Shown here: piece after piece, positions 39,901 through 39,932 of the stretch | How positions within the stretch are numbered: position 1 is the stretch's first letter | Layout of the letters: each line of letters opens with the position of its first letter | Assembly (NCBI RefSeq): GCF_004117935.1 | Contig: NZ_SDOY01000091.1 | Coordinates: 109,984-149,915, forward strand | DNA length: 39,932 nt | Source: Streptomyces roseicoloratus | GTDB lineage: Bacteria; Actinomycetota; Actinomycetes; Streptomycetales; Streptomycetaceae | Reading direction: 5' to 3' | Made by a program: the position numbers and the translations under genes | Notes under the pieces: generated by a model | Seen by the model: only the letters and a program-made list of their open reading frames with translations | Database searches by the model: none | What the model was told of the DNA's origin: nothing

Positions 39901-39932
39901 ATGGAAACCGACGGCACGTACGAGTCGACCGA
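39901..39932 (+). CDS. Start of a gene cut by the window edge
   Basis: An ATG at 39901 (METDGTYEST) follows a G-rich site (GGGGCAGGGG) and continues past the end of the window. Only ten residues are visible, so no function can be given. The possible promoter at 39847-39852 supports that this is a real start. Confidence 0.5.
   Translation, partial: METDGTYEST

Noticed and set aside
1..39932. CRISPR array, tRNA or rRNA genes, insertion sequence
   Set aside because: No regularly spaced repeats, tRNA-like cloverleaf or rRNA motifs, and no transposase or inverted-repeat ends were seen by eye.

Overview
The window looks like the core chromosome of a Streptomyces or a very close actinomycete. The DNA is very GC-rich with near-uniform G/C third codon positions and frequent GTG starts. 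Gene order and protein sequences match, from memory, the S. coelicolor stretch that runs from rpsB to gabT; no search was run. I see no rRNA, tRNA or CRISPR array. The only mobile-element trace is a short serine-recombinase remnant near the right end.

Layout. (1) 51-6642 is a translation, nucleotide, lipid and ribosome-maintenance block: an M23 peptidase-like gene on the minus strand, then rpsB, tsf, pyrH, frr, cdsA and rlmN on the plus strand, with hairpins in several leaders. Two exact DnaA-box sequences lie just upstream of rpsB. (2) 6645-10642 is a TPP-riboswitch-controlled thiamine-type ABC importer (binding lipoprotein, fused double permease, ATPase). (3) 10680-16477 is a minus-strand group: a DHA2 drug/proton antiporter, a zinc-ribbon-like unknown protein, a LOG/Rossmann nucleotide-binding protein, and a two-gene ABC exporter. 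(4) 16702-21563 is the first polyamine block: a putrescine-type aminotransferase and an Lrp/AsnC regulator, divergent from a gamma-aminobutyraldehyde-type dehydrogenase and an orphan PotD-like lipoprotein. (5) 21583-26283 is mixed: a possible broken small gene, a membrane protein with a leaderless promoter and operator-like palindrome, an operon of a deaminase, a glycerophosphodiesterase and a methyltransferase, a DUF4190-type membrane protein and a NADAR protein. (6) 26459-33685 is the second polyamine block: aldehyde dehydrogenase, PotD, PotA, PotB, PotC and an FAD amine oxidase, apparently one operon. (7) 33698-39932 holds a small unknown protein behind a CRP-like site and a ribosome-binding-site hairpin, a GH18 chitinase with tandem DasR-type repeats, a 225-residue unknown protein, a PAP2 phosphatase-like protein, the recombinase remnant, gabT, and the start of a gene cut by the window edge.

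How the genes fit together. The two polyamine blocks plus gabT encode uptake (PotABCD-like), two entry routes for putrescine-like amines (a direct aminotransferase, and an FAD oxidase of the gamma-glutamyl-putrescine-oxidase type), two aldehyde dehydrogenases and GABA transaminase. This is most of a route from polyamines through GABA to succinate semialdehyde. A gamma-glutamyl-polyamine synthetase, a gamma-glutamyl hydrolase and a succinate-semialdehyde dehydrogenase are not in the window. The Lrp-type regulator sits at the divergent promoter of the first block and is the obvious candidate local regulator. Related polyamine genes, and an Lrp-type regulator named EpuRI, have been described in S. 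coelicolor as I recall, so the pathway itself is probably not new. The less explained items are the cis-elements, the orphan binding protein, the NADAR protein and several divergent catalytic motifs.
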